This document shows, one piece after another, positions 45,656 through 56,705 of a stretch of 64,000 bases of DNA; position 1 is the stretch's first letter; every line of letters starts with the position of its first letter. This DNA comes from Venturia oleaginea (lineage: Eukaryota; Ascomycota; Dothideomycetes; Venturiales; Venturiaceae). The DNA lies in contig JABMLP010000043.1 of assembly GCA_013176395.1 (NCBI GenBank), positions 1 to 64,000 on the forward strand. The letters are read 5' to 3'. The notes under the pieces are model-generated. The model was not told the origin of the DNA. It saw nothing but the letters and a program-made list of their open reading frames with translations, and ran no database searches. The position numbers and the translations under genes are program-made.

Positions 45656-45922
45656 ATGAATTTATCATTATTTTTATTTTTAATTGGTGTTTTAGGATTT
45701 ATTCTAAATAGAAAAAACATTATATTAATGATAATAGCAATAGAAATAATGCTATTAGCTGTCACCTTATTAGTGTTAATAAGTTCATTTAGTTTTGACG
45801 ATGCTATCGGACAAAATTTTAGTATTTTTATTATATCAATAGCAGGAGCAGAATCAGTAATAGGTTTAAGTATTTTAGTTGCTTTTTATAGATTGAGAGG
45901 AAGTATCTCTTTAAGAACATAA
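45656..45922 (+). CDS. nad4L: NADH dehydrogenase subunit 4L
   Basis: A small complex I membrane subunit (K-type) with three helices. At 88 aa it has normal length. Landmarks are NRKNIILMIIAIEIMLLAV, with the conserved Glu in the second helix, and AGAESVIGLSILVAFYRLRG. Its TAA stop shares an A with the nad5 ATG, an overlap conserved in fungi and indicating co-transcription. Confidence 0.97.
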   Translation: MNLSLFLFLIGVLGFILNRKNIILMIIAIEIMLLAVTLLVLISSFSFDDAIGQNFSIFIISIAGAESVIGLSILVAFYRLRGSISLRT

Positions 45923-48900
45923 TGTATTTATCAATATTAATTTTTCCTTTATTAGGAAGTTTTGTATCAGGTTTATTAGGTAGAAAAATAGGTGTGACTG
46001 GTGCTCATATCATCACATGTACTTGCTTAATAATATCTTCAATTTTAGCTACTTTAGCATTTTATGAAGTAGGATTATGTGGTTCTCCAGTATCAGTTAA
46101 TTTAAGTACATGGCTAGAATCAGAAATATTAAGTGTACAATGGGAATTTTTATTTGATCAGTTAACTGTATCAATGTTTATTCCTGTACTTTATATTTCA
46201 TCTTTAATTCATATTTTTTCAACTAATTATATGGCAGAAGATCCTGCATTGTGTTTTGGAAAAACACATAAGTGGGTTAAACTATCAAACTCCGGGGACA
46301 CCCTAAAGCTTATGATACCAAGCTATCTTCGAAAGATTATAAGTGGCTGGATTAATTACCCAGGTATGGTAACAAGTCATAAGATGAATGAAAATGAAAT
46401 GGGCTATCGCGGATCTAAGTCAGCCAACAAAGCTGTAAAAGAGCAACGAGTAGACGGTAGTTGGAGCAAAAAACCATTGCACTTAAGGTATACTCTAATG
46501 GGTTTCAAAAGAAATTATCAAGTCAAAATCCTTTCTAAACAATTAAATATTAAAAGTTTTTCTACCTTCTCAACTCGCGGTAACATAAACCCATGGTTTA
46601 TCACTGGTCTTATTGACGCTGAAGGTTCATTCTCAGTTATAATAGACAAAAATAAATCTCGAAAATTAGGTTGGCGGGTTCAAACAAAATTTCAATTGGG
46701 TATGCATTTGCGGGACTTATCTTTAATACAACAAGTCCAAACATTTTTTGGAGGTATTGGTTCAATACATATAAATAAAACTTTAAACAAAGTAAATTAT
46801 TCAGTTGATTCTATTAAAGATTTAACAAGGTTAATTGCTCATTTTGAAAAATATCCTTTATTAACTAAAAAAGCCGCAGATTTTATTTTGTTTAAAGAAG
46901 TCATAACATTAATGATGAGTAAATCTCATCTTACAATTGATGGCTTAAATAAAATAATAAGTATTAAGGGATCAATGAATTTAGGTTTATCTGATTTCCT
47001 AAAATCTGAGTTTTTAAACTTTTCTCCGGTTAAAAGACCAGTTATTAACACTGAAAACATTCCTGATAATAATTGGATTGCAGGATTTGTAAGCGGTGAA
47101 GGAAATTTTGATGTAAGAATTACCCAACAATTATCTAATAAAATAGGAACTCGAGTACAATTAAGATTTAGAATAAGTCAACATGAAAGAGATTTCAAAT
47201 TAATGGAGTTATTAGTTAAACATTTAGGTTCAGGAACAATATATAAATATCCTGGAAAAGATGCAATTGTTTTAATAATAGTTAAATTTTCGGATATAAC
47301 TAATATAATAATTCCTTTTTTTGAAAAAAATCCTTTGCACGGGGTAAAAATATTAGATTATCTTGATTGGTGTAAAATTGCTCAATTAATGATTGGTGGT
47401 TCTCATTTAACAATTGAAGGATTAAATTTAATTCGAATAATTAAAGAGGGAATGAATAAAGGTAGAACTCAAAAATAATTTAATTGCATGATAAATTTGA
47501 TGGCCATGCACAATCAAAGATTCTTTTCTTATTTATCATTATTCACATTTTTTATGTTAGTTTTAGTATCTGGTGCTAATTATTTTGTAATGTTTGTAGG
47601 TTGGGAAGGTAAATTAAATTGCCTTAAATGGTATTATCTTAATAATCTATATTGGAGTCCTAGTGAATTTAATTTTGTTTTATTTTCATTACCGTTGCAT
47701 ATATCTAAGCAATTAAATAAAACAAGAATCACTTCCTTAGAAAGAATAGGACCTCATAATATAGATATAATTTCCATAATAATAGGTTCTTTATTAGGTG
47801 ATGGTCATTTAGAAAAAAGAAATAGAGGAATAGGGACCAGAATTAAATTTTCACAATCAAATAAAAATGTAGAATATTTAATGTGGTTTCATTCTTATTT
47901 CTCAACTAGAGGTTATTGTAATATTAATAAACCTGAACTAAAAAAAGAATTAGAAAAAATGGAGAAATTTATTTTCATTATAGTATAAATACTTTTACTT
48001 TTTCTAGTTTTAATTGGATTCATGATATGTTTTATATGTGTTCAGAAGGTAAATATGTAAAAATAATACCTCATAATATAGAACAATATTTAAGTCCACT
48101 CGCTTTAGCTATATGGTTTATGGACGATGGAAGTAAATTAAAAAAAGGAGCAAAAATAGCTACTAATTGTTTTACTTATAAAGAACTTTCACAATTATGT
48201 GAAAATTTAAAAAACAAATTCAATCTTACAGTAACAATACACTCAGGAGGGAAAAACAAAGGATATACTTTATATATCTCTAGTCAATCTATGACTACTT
48301 TTTCTAACATTGTTAAACCTTTTATGTTACCTACTTTATATTATAAATTAGGTGACTATTAATTTAATACCATAGTAAAAATTGTAAATCTTTAGAAAAT
48401 TGAAATTAAGAATAAAGATCCATTCATATTTAATGAATTATAAATGTGAATAACAATTTTTGCGACATTATTGAAAACGATCAAAAATTAATAAGCTTTT
48501 TATATAGATCGTCGGTTTAATTTCAAATCGCTATCGACTAGTCCAATAATGGGTGCCTGAAATGGTGCTTAATGCATAGTCAGAATTTTCATCATTGTCT
48601 CTACTTCATTTGACAACGATGCCAAGGCATGAAGTAAAACCTGATTGGTATTCAATGTACAGGGAATAAAGAAAAAAGCTTTCTATCAGTGTCATAAAAG
48701 GCCTATAGATAAATTATAAATTTAAATTTCTTTATTTTAAGATTTGATTGGAGTAGTTTCTTATTTATTAATTAACTTCTGGTTTACTAGAATACAAGCT
48801 AATAAAGCAGCAATATTAGCTTTTACTATGAATAGAGTAGGTGATATGGGATTAAGTATAGGATTCTTTGCATTAGTAGCATTATTAGGATCTTTAAATT

Positions 48901-50303
48901 ATTCAACATTATTTAGTTTAGCTCCATTTATGAATAGTACAGCTATTGATATTATTGGTATATTATTATTAAGTGGTGCTATGGCTAAATCGGCACAAAT
49001 ACCATTACATAGTTGGTTACCTGGATCAATGGAGGGTCCTACACCGGTTTCAGCATTAATTCATGCTGCTACACTAGTAACTGCTGGATTATATTTATTA
49101 GTTAGAAGTTCACCAATATTAGAATATAGTTCCACTGCATTATTAGTGATTACATTAGTAGGAGCATCTACAGCTTTCTTTGCTGCAACATGTGGTTTAG
49201 TGCAAAATGATTTAAAAAGAATAATTGCTTTCAGTACAATAAGTCAATTAGGTTATATGGTAATGGCTGTTGGGCTTAGTCAATATAATGTTGCTTTAAT
49301 GCATGTAGTTAACCATGCTTTCTTCAAAGCATTATTATTCTTAGGAGCAGGAGCTGTAATTCATAGTTTCTCTGATCAACAAGATGTAAGAAGATTGGGT
49401 GGTTTAATTAATTTCTTACCATTTACCTATACAGCTATGTTAGTAGGTACTTTATCATTATTAGCTACTCCATGGTTAACAGGGTTCTATAGTAAAGATT
49501 TAATAATTGAATTAGCTTTTGCACAATATAGTTTTGAAGGAACATTTGCCTTTATTTTAGGTAGTTTAACAGCAGGTTTAACAGCTTTCTATTCATTTAG
49601 ATTAATTTCATTAGTATTCTTAACAAAACCTAATGGGGCTAAAACATCTTATTTACATTCACATGAAGCTACTTTGGCAGTGATTATACCTTTATTTGTA
49701 TTAGCTTTATTTAGTATCTTCTTTGGTTTTGTATTCTCTGATTTATTTGTAGGAATAGGTACTGATTTCTTTGGTAATTCTATTTTTATTCATCCAAATC
49801 ATATTACTATGGTAGAGGCAGAATTCTCTATGGATAGAATAGTTAAATTATTACCAACTATTTTATCTTTATTAGGAGCAGTATTAGCTGTTTATCTATA
49901 TCACTTTACACCTAATTTATTTTTTATGGAAAGTCCTATTACTAGAAAAATTTATACTTTTTTAAATGGTAAATATTTATTTGATGTAATATATAACCAT
50001 TACTTTATTGGTAGAGGTTTACAATTAGGTTATTTTATAAGTAAAGTATTAGATAGAGGAGTAATTGAATTTGTTGGACCTTATGGTTTAAGTAATACTT
50101 TAAGTCAAACTGGTATTAATATCGGAAAATTAGATACTGGAGTTATTACTACATATTCATTATATATTACTATAGGTTTATTATCATTAGTATTCTTAGT
50201 TTTCTCACCTATTTTATTAGATAATTCTATTTTAAATGAAAATAGATTATTTATCATTTATTTAGCTACTTTATTATTTGCTCTTTATCCTAATCAAAAA
50301 TAA
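45922..50303 (+). CDS. nad5: NADH dehydrogenase subunit 5 (3 exons)
   Basis: A distal proton-pumping subunit of complex I. Exons are 45922-46245, 47509-47610 and 48747-50303, totalling 1983 nt or 660 aa, a normal length. Landmarks are [25 protein letters not shown] | [19 protein letters not shown] | [48 protein letters not shown] and [15 protein letters not shown]. It overlaps nad4L by 1 nt. Two group I introns interrupt it. Confidence 0.96.
46246..47478 (+). CDS. LAGLIDADG homing endonuclease, nad5 intron 1
   Basis: Fused to nad5 exon 1 and read straight through the ribozyme core ([31 protein letters not shown]). The enzyme domains carry [16 protein letters not shown] and [15 protein letters not shown], with acidic residues kept, ending [13 protein letters not shown]. 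It is closely similar to the rnl intron 1 protein. It appears intact and is a plausible donor for the rnl copy. Confidence 0.93.
   Translation, partial: ALCFGKTHKWVKLSNSGDTLKLMIPSYLRKIISGWINYPGMVTSHKMNENEMGYRGSKSANKAVKEQRVDGSWSKKPLHLRYTLMGFKRNYQVKILSKQLNIKSFSTFSTRGNINPWFITGLIDAEGSFSVIIDKNKSRKLGWRVQTKFQLGMHLRDLSLIQQVQTFFGGIGSIHINKTLNKVNYSVDSIKDLTRLIAHFEKYPLLTKKAADFILFKEVITLMMSKSHLTIDGLNKIISIKGSMNLGLSDFLKSEFLNFSPVKRPVINTENIPDNNWIAGFVSGEGNFDVRITQQLSNKIGTRVQLRFRISQHERDFKLMELLVKHLGSGTIYKYPGKDAIVLIIVKFSDITNIIIPFFEKNPLHGVKILDYLDWCKIAQLMIGGSHLTIEGLNLIRIIKEGMNKGRTQK
46246..47508 (+). mobile_element. nad5 intron 1, group I
   Basis: It lies between MAEDP and HNQRFF. The 5' core (CAAACTCCGGGGACACCC, TATCGCGGATCTAAGTC, GAGCAACGAGTAGACGG) and last 90 nt are nearly identical to rnl intron 1. 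It ends CCATG. Confidence 0.92.
47611..48362 (+). pseudogene. LAGLIDADG (type 2) endonuclease with a frameshift, nad5 intron 2
   Basis: It is fused to exon 2. The first part has [17 protein letters not shown]. In the A-run near 47939-47945 the frame shifts: the expected continuation ([19 protein letters not shown]) is in another frame and joins the part from 48027 with [17 protein letters not shown]. It ends [10 protein letters not shown] at 48362. It is close to the intact cox1 intron 7 ORF. Only one indel separates it from an intact gene, so a sequencing slip or slippage rescue is possible. Confidence 0.86.
47611..48746 (+). mobile_element. nad5 intron 2, group I
   Basis: It lies between VGWEG and IGVVSYLL. 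The 3' region (GATCGTCGGTTTAATTTC, GCCTGAAATGGTGCTTAATG) resembles cox1 intron 4. It contains a frameshifted LAGLIDADG_2 ORF. Confidence 0.87.
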
Positions 50304-50699
50304 ATGGTAAGCTATTTCCCCCTCCCTCTTTATCTTAAAATATTATATCTATTATTAAGATTAATAGTAACAAGTATCTATTCTTAATAGAAATTTAAAA
50401 TTGAAACATTAATAAGATAAATTAAATATAGAACATTTCCCTAAGAGTTTCAAATTAAAAATAAATTTGATAAAAGTATTATTCATTCTAGTGTTATTCT
50501 TTATTCTTAAAAATAAATTATTAGGTAACTAGTTTAACAGATAGAGTTAACTAGATATAATAATATCAGTATATCTTATTTACAATTAGTTTAAAAAATA
50601 AAAATTTTAGAGTCAATTAACATAAAATTAACAAGAGCTAATTTATCTTGTAATCCTTAAATAGCTAAATCTAATTGAGTTATAAAATTCTAAACTTTA
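50304..50699 (+). other. nad5 downstream spacer
   Basis: About 400 AT-rich bases with a small inverted repeat (ACTAGTTTAA...TTAACTAG near 50530). No gene recognised before the decayed ORF that follows. Confidence 0.5.
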
Positions 50700-51379
50700 G
50701 TTTCTCTTAATTTATATAGAATACGTCTAGAAAAAACAGTTAAAGCTGAAATACACGAAATTAAAGATAAATTATAGAAAATTGAAACTAAACAAAGAGA
50801 AAGATTAAGTTACCAGTCAACAACTGATTCTTCATTAGATCAAACTTCTGAAACTACTACTAATTTAATTAGTCAGGGTAGACCTGATACAAGAAGTGCT
50901 ATTACTGATAAATTTCAAGAACTTATTGATAATGTTAAAAAACTAAATAATTCTAAAAACACAGAAAATTTAGAAGTAACAGATTCAGATATTTTAAATG
51001 TTCTAGATAGCAAATTTCCTAAAATAAATAATAGTGTAGAAGAAGATTTATCTTTAGTTAAGAGATCTATTGATATGGTAGAAGAAATTGTAAAATCCAA
51101 AACTTCTAATTTAGTAGATTTGGATTACTTTTCTACAATCTTTAGTCAAGCTGATACTTTAACTTTAATTAGTTTAAGTGGAAGTATTCTAATTTTCTTT
51201 TATTCTCTTTAACTTTAATTTATATTGGTAATTATGTAATAGTCAAATACGACTTATTAACTAAATATCCTATATTAAATTACAGAATTAAATTATCTAA
51301 ATATACCGTTAAATATAATATATTTATATTAGAATTGGTATCTTGTTGTTTATTGTTATATAATTTAATTTATATATAA
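50700..51379 (+). pseudogene. Decayed orf340-like membrane protein (family copy 4)
   Basis: A polar, charged N-terminal half (EIHEIKDKL, then a TAG at 50775) runs into LEVTDSDILNVLDSKFP and VDLDYFSTIFSQADTLTLIS. The frame ends at TAA about 51210 in the first membrane segment. The protein continues one frame over as YIGNYVIVKYDLLTKYPIL to TAA 51379. The membrane segment, K-Y-P-x-L loop, basic stretch and second membrane segment align with the end of orf340 (GDYLINKFNLENRYPRL). It carries one stop and one frameshift. No start codon is obvious. Function unknown. Confidence 0.7.
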
Positions 51380-51423
51380 ATATATGGTCATTAAGCAAGG
51401 GCTTCAAAAAATAAATAAATTTA

Positions 51424-51495
51424 ATTCCCTTAGTTCAATTGGCAGAACAAAGGGCTTCAAAACTTTGGGTAGTGGTTCAAATCCACTAGGGAAAA
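51424..51495 (+). tRNA. trnW: tRNA-Trp (UCA)
   Basis: The D arm is GTTC/GAAC. The anticodon loop CTTCAAA gives UCA, able to read TGA and TGG. The T arm is AGTGG-TTCAAAT-CCACT. The acceptor ATTCCCT/AGGGAAA has one terminal mismatch. It fits the TGA-Trp code deduced from intron ORFs. Confidence 0.87.
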
Positions 51496-52959
51496 CCCTA
51501 TATAGAGTAAAATAAGGTACCTTTAGAGTTTTCTAAAAGGTATCTCCTATTACATAGGTAGTACCATTTATTTTGATAGATTTGTAAATGGTATAACTAA
51601 ATTATTGTTAACCTACAGATGGTTATCACAAAATGTCTCATTATATCAAACTTTAAAAAAGTAAAAATGTTAATGTAAATGTTAATAGTCAAGAAAATAT
51701 ATTAAATAATATATAATTAAACAGTTAAATTTTAAATATAAAAGTATCGGTGAAACGAGTAATGTATAACCGAATTTAATTAACAAAAGAAAATGTTTCA
51801 CCCCCTATAAAATGGTTAAAGGTTATAAATCTTTTCTTCTCTAAATTCATTATAATGTATAATACATTTGGAAACAACTCAGTTAACTCCATTGGAGTTA
51901 TTAATTATACTTTAAAATGGTTTAAATTTGAGTATAGAGATACTAATTTTAGTAATTAAATATATGCTATTAGCTATAATAAGTTAATGTAAATATAGTT
52001 GAATTGTTAATGTAAGTATAGTGGAGTTAAGTACACACTTTAATAATGATTTTATCAAAGTAGCATGAAAAACTAAAAATTAAATTATCAGTGTTTAATT
52101 CTATTTTTTTTTATTCCATTCACATTTATTGAAGGATAAGGAAACATTATTTGTTTTTATGGAAACATAATGGATTTATTAAAACATTTTTAAAATTTCA
52201 AATCATAATATACAACTCACTGATTCATAATAAAGAGATTCATTATTAACATTAGAATGAAGATTAGCTAATTATCTAAGATTAATTTAAATGTAGATCT
52301 TGATTATCTAAAATATTTTAAAAAAAAAATTTTATAATTTTAAGATACATTTTAAAATTAAATAAAGTATTCAATTAGAAATTATTAAAAAAATATGATT
52401 GGAACAATAAAATTTAATTATAAATATAATGCTTTAATTAAATATTCAAATTATTTTCTTGTTCTATTTATATATTTATGTTTAGGGTACCATAAGGAAA
52501 ATGGAGTCTAATATTTAATAAATTATTTTAAGTAAAATAACATGAAGGATATATTAGAGTAACTATAAGAAATGAAAAAAGAGAGTTTATTTCTAGTGTT
52601 AAAGAGAACCTTTCTGTACCTATCTTTAAATACTAACAAATTTTAAGTCAATTAAAATAAAAAAAATATTTTACTAAAACTAATTAAGTAACAATTAAAA
52701 TTTAAATGGGAAAATAGTCAAAGATAGAAAAATTCTATTCAAATAAACATAATGTTGAAAAAGATTTAACAGATCGAGATTATAATAAAATTTAATATAG
52801 AATTAGGTAAATTATTAGCTATTATAACCAATATTAAAATATCTAATAAATAAAATAAACTAAAAAAGTTTAAATAAAAAAAAAATTAAATATTAAGGTA
52901 AAAAATAAAAATAAAAGAGACTGTAAACATTGCGTTAAGCATATAAAATACAACTTAAT
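51496..52959 (+). other. Large spacer upstream of rns
   Basis: About 1.46 kb of AT-rich sequence with no convincing ORF or tRNA. Near 51745-51785 the string GGTGAAACGAGTAATGTATA and its surroundings resemble the core of the orf340/rps3 leader, in degenerate form. Short inverted repeats such as AACTCCATTGGAGTT (about 51885) are present. Confidence 0.5.
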
Positions 52960-54211
52960 ACTGTAAAGGTATGAAAGTTTAATTCTCAGTAAGAATTTAA
53001 TTTTGGTTCCGATTGAACGTTTTTCAGTAGTTTAAGACATGCAAATCGTTGTTTCCAACGTCCTTTTTATAATTAATATTATAATGTCAATGGGATTAGG
53101 GGATAAGGTGTAGAGGTGAGTATGTTAAATAAGATACCCTATAGTCTTCTTAGCTAGGAGATATAAAGTAAAGGAAAATTTCTGCTATGGGATTCTATTT
53201 AATTTGATTAGGTAGTTGATAGGGTAACGGCCTACCAAGCCAACGATCAAAAGTCAAGTTTGAAAGAACCTCTGGCCACATTGGGGATGAAATCTCCCAA
53301 GTAGTAATAACACTACCAGCAGTCGAGAATATTAGTCAATGCTCGTAAGAGTGAACTAGCTAACTGAAATCATAGAATTTCTTTAAATTCATGATGTCGT
53401 AAGGGAAAATAATGATAATACCTTACTATGAGTGTCGTCCAAATCTGGTGCCAGAAGACTCGGTAAGACCAGAGACGCAAACGTTAATCATCATAAACAG
53501 GCGTAAAGGGTTTGTAGGCAGCTTTTATAATATTCAATTGTAATTTAATTGAAAGCTAGAATCAAAAAGAGGTTATAGTGTATAACGCCTAGAGGAGGGC
53601 TGATATCCATAGATCCTAGGCAGAATACTTAGGGCGAAGGCCACTCTCCACTAATGATTGACGCTGAGAAACGAAGGTTAGGGTAGGAAATAGGATTTTA
53701 AATTGCGACCTGAAAAGCTTATTTAAGTATAGCGGAGTAACTCCGTCTAAATATTCCATCTTATTAGAGTTCGCCTTAATAAACGAGCATTGGTAACAAT
53801 CTAGTTTAAAGCTTAAGGTATAAACTAAATAATATTATTTGGTTTGAACTGTCTTCTATGGTTAGAGAAATCGAATCTATGTATTAAAGGTTTTATTAAT
53901 TAGTATTTTCACGAGTCCTTGGTGATTTTAAGATGGACAAATAATTATAAAATTAAAGTAGGAACCTAAGGAAGACTATTACGTACTTAAATAGGAACAG
54001 GGAAACTCCTATAATCTGCTATTTATATAATAGCAAGGAAATTAGCAATAATTTCTTATAGATTATAGGAAACAAGACAGCGTTAAAAGCGAAGGCCATT
54101 ATGTAATGTAATGGATAGGCTCTTTATTAGAAATAAATAAAGAAGATAGCCAATTCGAAAGGATGCTGACTAACGCATGGGTGATTCTAAAGTATTTCCA
54201 TCTTAAGTATA

Positions 54212-55001
54212 ATGTTTAAGGACATGGAAAAAGCATTGTTTAATTTATGGCTAGAATGGTTTGTAGGTTTCTGTGATGCTGATGCTAATTTTCAAGTATT
54301 TCCTAAAAAAAGATCTTATCTAACAAAAGAAGGTCTCCTTAATGAGTATTATAATATTGGTTATGGTTTCCACATTGGTTTAAGTATTAAAGAGTTACAT
54401 CTCCTAGAAAAAGTTAAAACTCAATTAAATTCAATAGGCCATATTTATGTGTATTCACACAGAGATGAAGCTAGATGGGCTGTAACTAAAAAAACAGAAT
54501 TAATTTATCTAATTGAAACTGTCTTTGAGAAACAACCATTACTAACTGAACATCAAAGAGGAAGATATGCAAGACTAAAATATGGTGTACTAAATAATTT
54601 TAATAGAGTTGAAACTTTAGGAGAATATGAAAATTTTATACATCAAAATTATGTAGAAACTAACATCCCTGATAATTATTATACTTCAGGAACTGCTTTT
54701 GATAATTGGATCTTAGGTTTTGTTAATGGTTAAGGTTGTTTTTATGTTCATAAAAAAGGCCATTTAGTTTTTTATATTGAACATACTGACAAACAAGTAC
54801 TAGAATTCATTAAAACAAGACTCTCTTTAAGTCCTAGTATTTTAGATAGAGGAAATAGAAATAGTACCAGAAAAGATACATATTCTTTAACTATCTCTTC
54901 TAAAAAAGATATACTTGCAATTAGGAGTTTGTAATCCTCTATTGAATAAATTAGAAGGTCAAAAATTAGTACAATATAATAATTGGCAAGTTAATACTTA
55001 G
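54212..55001 (+). pseudogene. LAGLIDADG endonuclease with stop in motif 2, rns intron
   Basis: Motif 1 is EWFVGFCDADANFQV. The second motif reads LGFVNG then TAA then GCFYV, so the stop at 54731-54733 replaces the codon for the expected catalytic Glu (GAA to TAA would be one change). Coding potential continues past it (HLVFYIEHTDKQVLEFIK) until a frameshift near 54915, then LNKLEGQKLVQYNNWQ to TAG 55001. The first 173 residues alone are half an enzyme. I call it a pseudogene. Confidence 0.86.
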
Positions 55002-55090
55002 ATTTTAGGTATTGATATTAGTTAAAGTTAAACTTAAATTTACAAAGGTTCTAAGGATATAGAGCCTCCTTAAAATATTTTTAATTTCTA

Positions 55091-55104
55091 TGCCGTCCGG
55101 CACA
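55091..55104 (+). repeat. GC-rich palindrome, possible third insertion
   Basis: TGCCGTCCGGCACA folds as GCCG-TC-CGGC and ends GGCACA like the two identical 13-mers in rnl. It lies in AT-rich intron sequence 20 nt before domain V. The core differs in sequence, so relatedness is uncertain. Confidence 0.55.
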
Positions 55105-55123
55105 TAATACTTTAGAATTGCTT

Positions 55124-55157
55124 GAGCCGTATGCGATGAAAGTCGCACGTACGGTTC
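55124..55157 (+). other. Group II intron domain V (rns intron)
   Basis: A 34-nt hairpin GAGCCGTATGCGATGAAAG then TCGCACGTACGGTTC. Its base pairs are complete. Confidence 0.92.
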
Positions 55158-56086
55158 TTTGTGGAAGAACAACTGTGAAGTTCTGATTCCACGGTTAGAT
55201 ACCCCGGTACTCCTTTCTGTAAACGATGAATGGTAGTCATTAGTTAAATTAAATAACTAGAGGCGAAGTTAACACAATAACCATTCCGCCTTGTGAGTAC
55301 TACTGCAAAGTAGAAAACAAAAAAATTAGTCGGTCTCGAAGCAAACGGAGTGAAGCATGTTATTTAATACGATAATCCGCGTAAAACCTTACCAGAACTT
55401 GCATACAAACTATAAATTTTCTGTCAAAGGAAAAGATTAGGAGTATTTTATCAATTAAAGTACTTAAGTACAGGTGTTGCATGGCTGTCTTCAGTTCGTG
55501 TTGTTAAACATTAGGTTAATTCCACTAACGAACGAAATCCCTGTTATTAATTTATACTTAATAACTAATGAATCTGATAGAGATTCAGCGGGGGCTAAGA
55601 CAAGTCGTTATGGCCCTCATGTTCTGGGCTATAGACGTGCCACAAAAACTTTTACAAAGTGATGCAATACTTTCCAAGAGAAGTGGAGCTAATCATTAAA
55701 AAAAGTGATTTATATTAAATATAAGCCGGATTGTCTCCTGTAATTCGGAGGCATGAAGAAGGAATTCCGAGTAATCGTTGATAAGTAGCGCAACGGTGAA
55801 GCTAGTTTCGTGATGAACTAACTGTCTGTCGCTGGGAAGAAGCTTTTAGTGGAGGAAACTGGAGTAAGATATTGTTTTTTTTCATAGTAGCTCATTGCTT
55901 TAAGTAAAGTATTTTTAGTATTATGTTAAACATATTGGATTTAGTGAATTCATTGAGGTAACATCTCAAAAGTCATAGCATGGTAGCTGTACTGGAAAGT
56001 GCAGCTGGATAATAATTAATTTGTAACCCCCTATATTTTATAATTAAATTAGGAAAGATCAAATTAAATAAATTTATAATTAAGGG

Positions 56087-56160
56087 AAGGGGTTAGCTTA
56101 GTTGGTTAAAGCAGTAATCTTACACATTATTGACCGGGAGTTCGAATCCCCCACCTCTTA
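56087..56160 (+). tRNA. trnV: tRNA-Val (UAC)
   Basis: The acceptor is AAGGGGT/ACCTCTT. The D arm is GCTT/AAGC. The anticodon arm is GTAAT-CTTACAC-ATTAT, giving UAC. The T loop is TTCGAAT. Confidence 0.93.
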
Positions 56161-56203
56161 TAAATATTTTAAATTTAAATTATTTTTATTTGTAAAACTT
56201 ATA

Positions 56204-56279
56204 GCGAGTATGTCGAAATTGGTAGCCGAGTGAATCTTAGGTTTTCATTGTTTTAAGAGTTCAAGTCTCTTTACTCGTA
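56204..56279 (+). tRNA. trnL: tRNA-Leu (UAG)
   Basis: The acceptor is GCGAGTA/TACTCGT. The anticodon loop CTTAGGT gives UAG. The T arm is AAGAG-TTCAAGT-CTCTT. The variable arm is shorter than in the UAA isoacceptor. Confidence 0.9.
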
Positions 56280-56319
56280 TTAAAATGGTTGCTTTAATAA
56301 ATTTTTTATTAATTTATAA

Positions 56320-56391
56320 GCATCTTTAGTTTAATGGTTAAAACAAGAATCTTCGAAATTCATAATAATGGTTCAATTCCATTAAGATGTT
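56320..56391 (+). tRNA. trnR: tRNA-Arg (UCG)
   Basis: The acceptor is GCATCTT/AAGATGT. The anticodon loop CTTCGAA sits on a GAAT/ATTC stem, giving UCG. The T arm is AATGG-TTCAATT-CCATT. Confidence 0.9.
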
Positions 56392-56403
56392 TGAATAATT
56401 CAA

Positions 56404-56484
56404 AATAAGGTTGCTTAATGGTTTAAGTATATATTTATATTCAAATAATGATAAATATATAGTGAGTTCAATTCTCCTTTATTT
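56404..56484 (+). pseudogene. tRNA-like sequence with extended central hairpin
   Basis: The acceptor AATAAGG/CTTTATT and D arm GCTT/AAGT can form. The centre is a perfect 10-bp stem (ATATATTTAT/ATAAATATAT) with a 12-nt loop, not a normal anticodon arm. The T stem has only three pairs. It is probably a decayed tRNA. Confidence 0.35.
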
Positions 56485-56705
56485 TTTAATTTTACCTTAG
56501 TAAAAGATGTTTTATTTTTAAGATGTAACTTAGGATGCCTTTAATTTATTAAATTAAGCAATGATTTTAATCATGATTGTCTTCATAGACAAGGTATTAA
56601 ACACATTAATATTAAAATTTATATAAATTTTATATAAATAAATTATAGTGAGTAAAATATACTAAGTTCAAATTTAATCATTAAATTAATGAATTAATTA
56701 CAATT

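Larger units (their letters stand above)
53698..55196 (+). mobile_element. rns intron 1, group II with LAGLIDADG ORF
   Basis: It lies between ATAGGATT and AGATACCCC (edges within a few bases). The 5' motif TTGCGACCTG appears a few nucleotides after the exon, as if short extra sequence precedes it. Domain V at 55124-55157 is nearly identical to that of rnl intron 3. The encoded ORF is LAGLIDADG. Confidence 0.83.
52960..56020 (+). rRNA. rns: Small subunit rRNA (2 exons)
   Basis: The 16S-type rRNA of the mitoribosome. Conserved strings are GGTTCCGATTGAACG, AAGACATGCAAATCG, CGGCCTACCAAGCCAACGAT, CTGGTGCCAGAAGACTCGG (the 530 loop), GACGCTGAGAAACGAAGG, AGATACCCCGGTA, AAAACCTTACCAGAACTTGC, GGTGTTGCATGGCTGTC, GCTATAGACGTGCC and the 3' end GGAAAGTGCAGCTGG. 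Exons are about 52960-53697 and 55197-56020; both termini are approximate. One group II intron interrupts it before the AGATACCC motif. Confidence 0.92.

Noticed and set aside
55474..55662. 62-aa open frame
   Set aside because: It lies inside rns exon 2 over conserved 16S strings, so it is not a gene.
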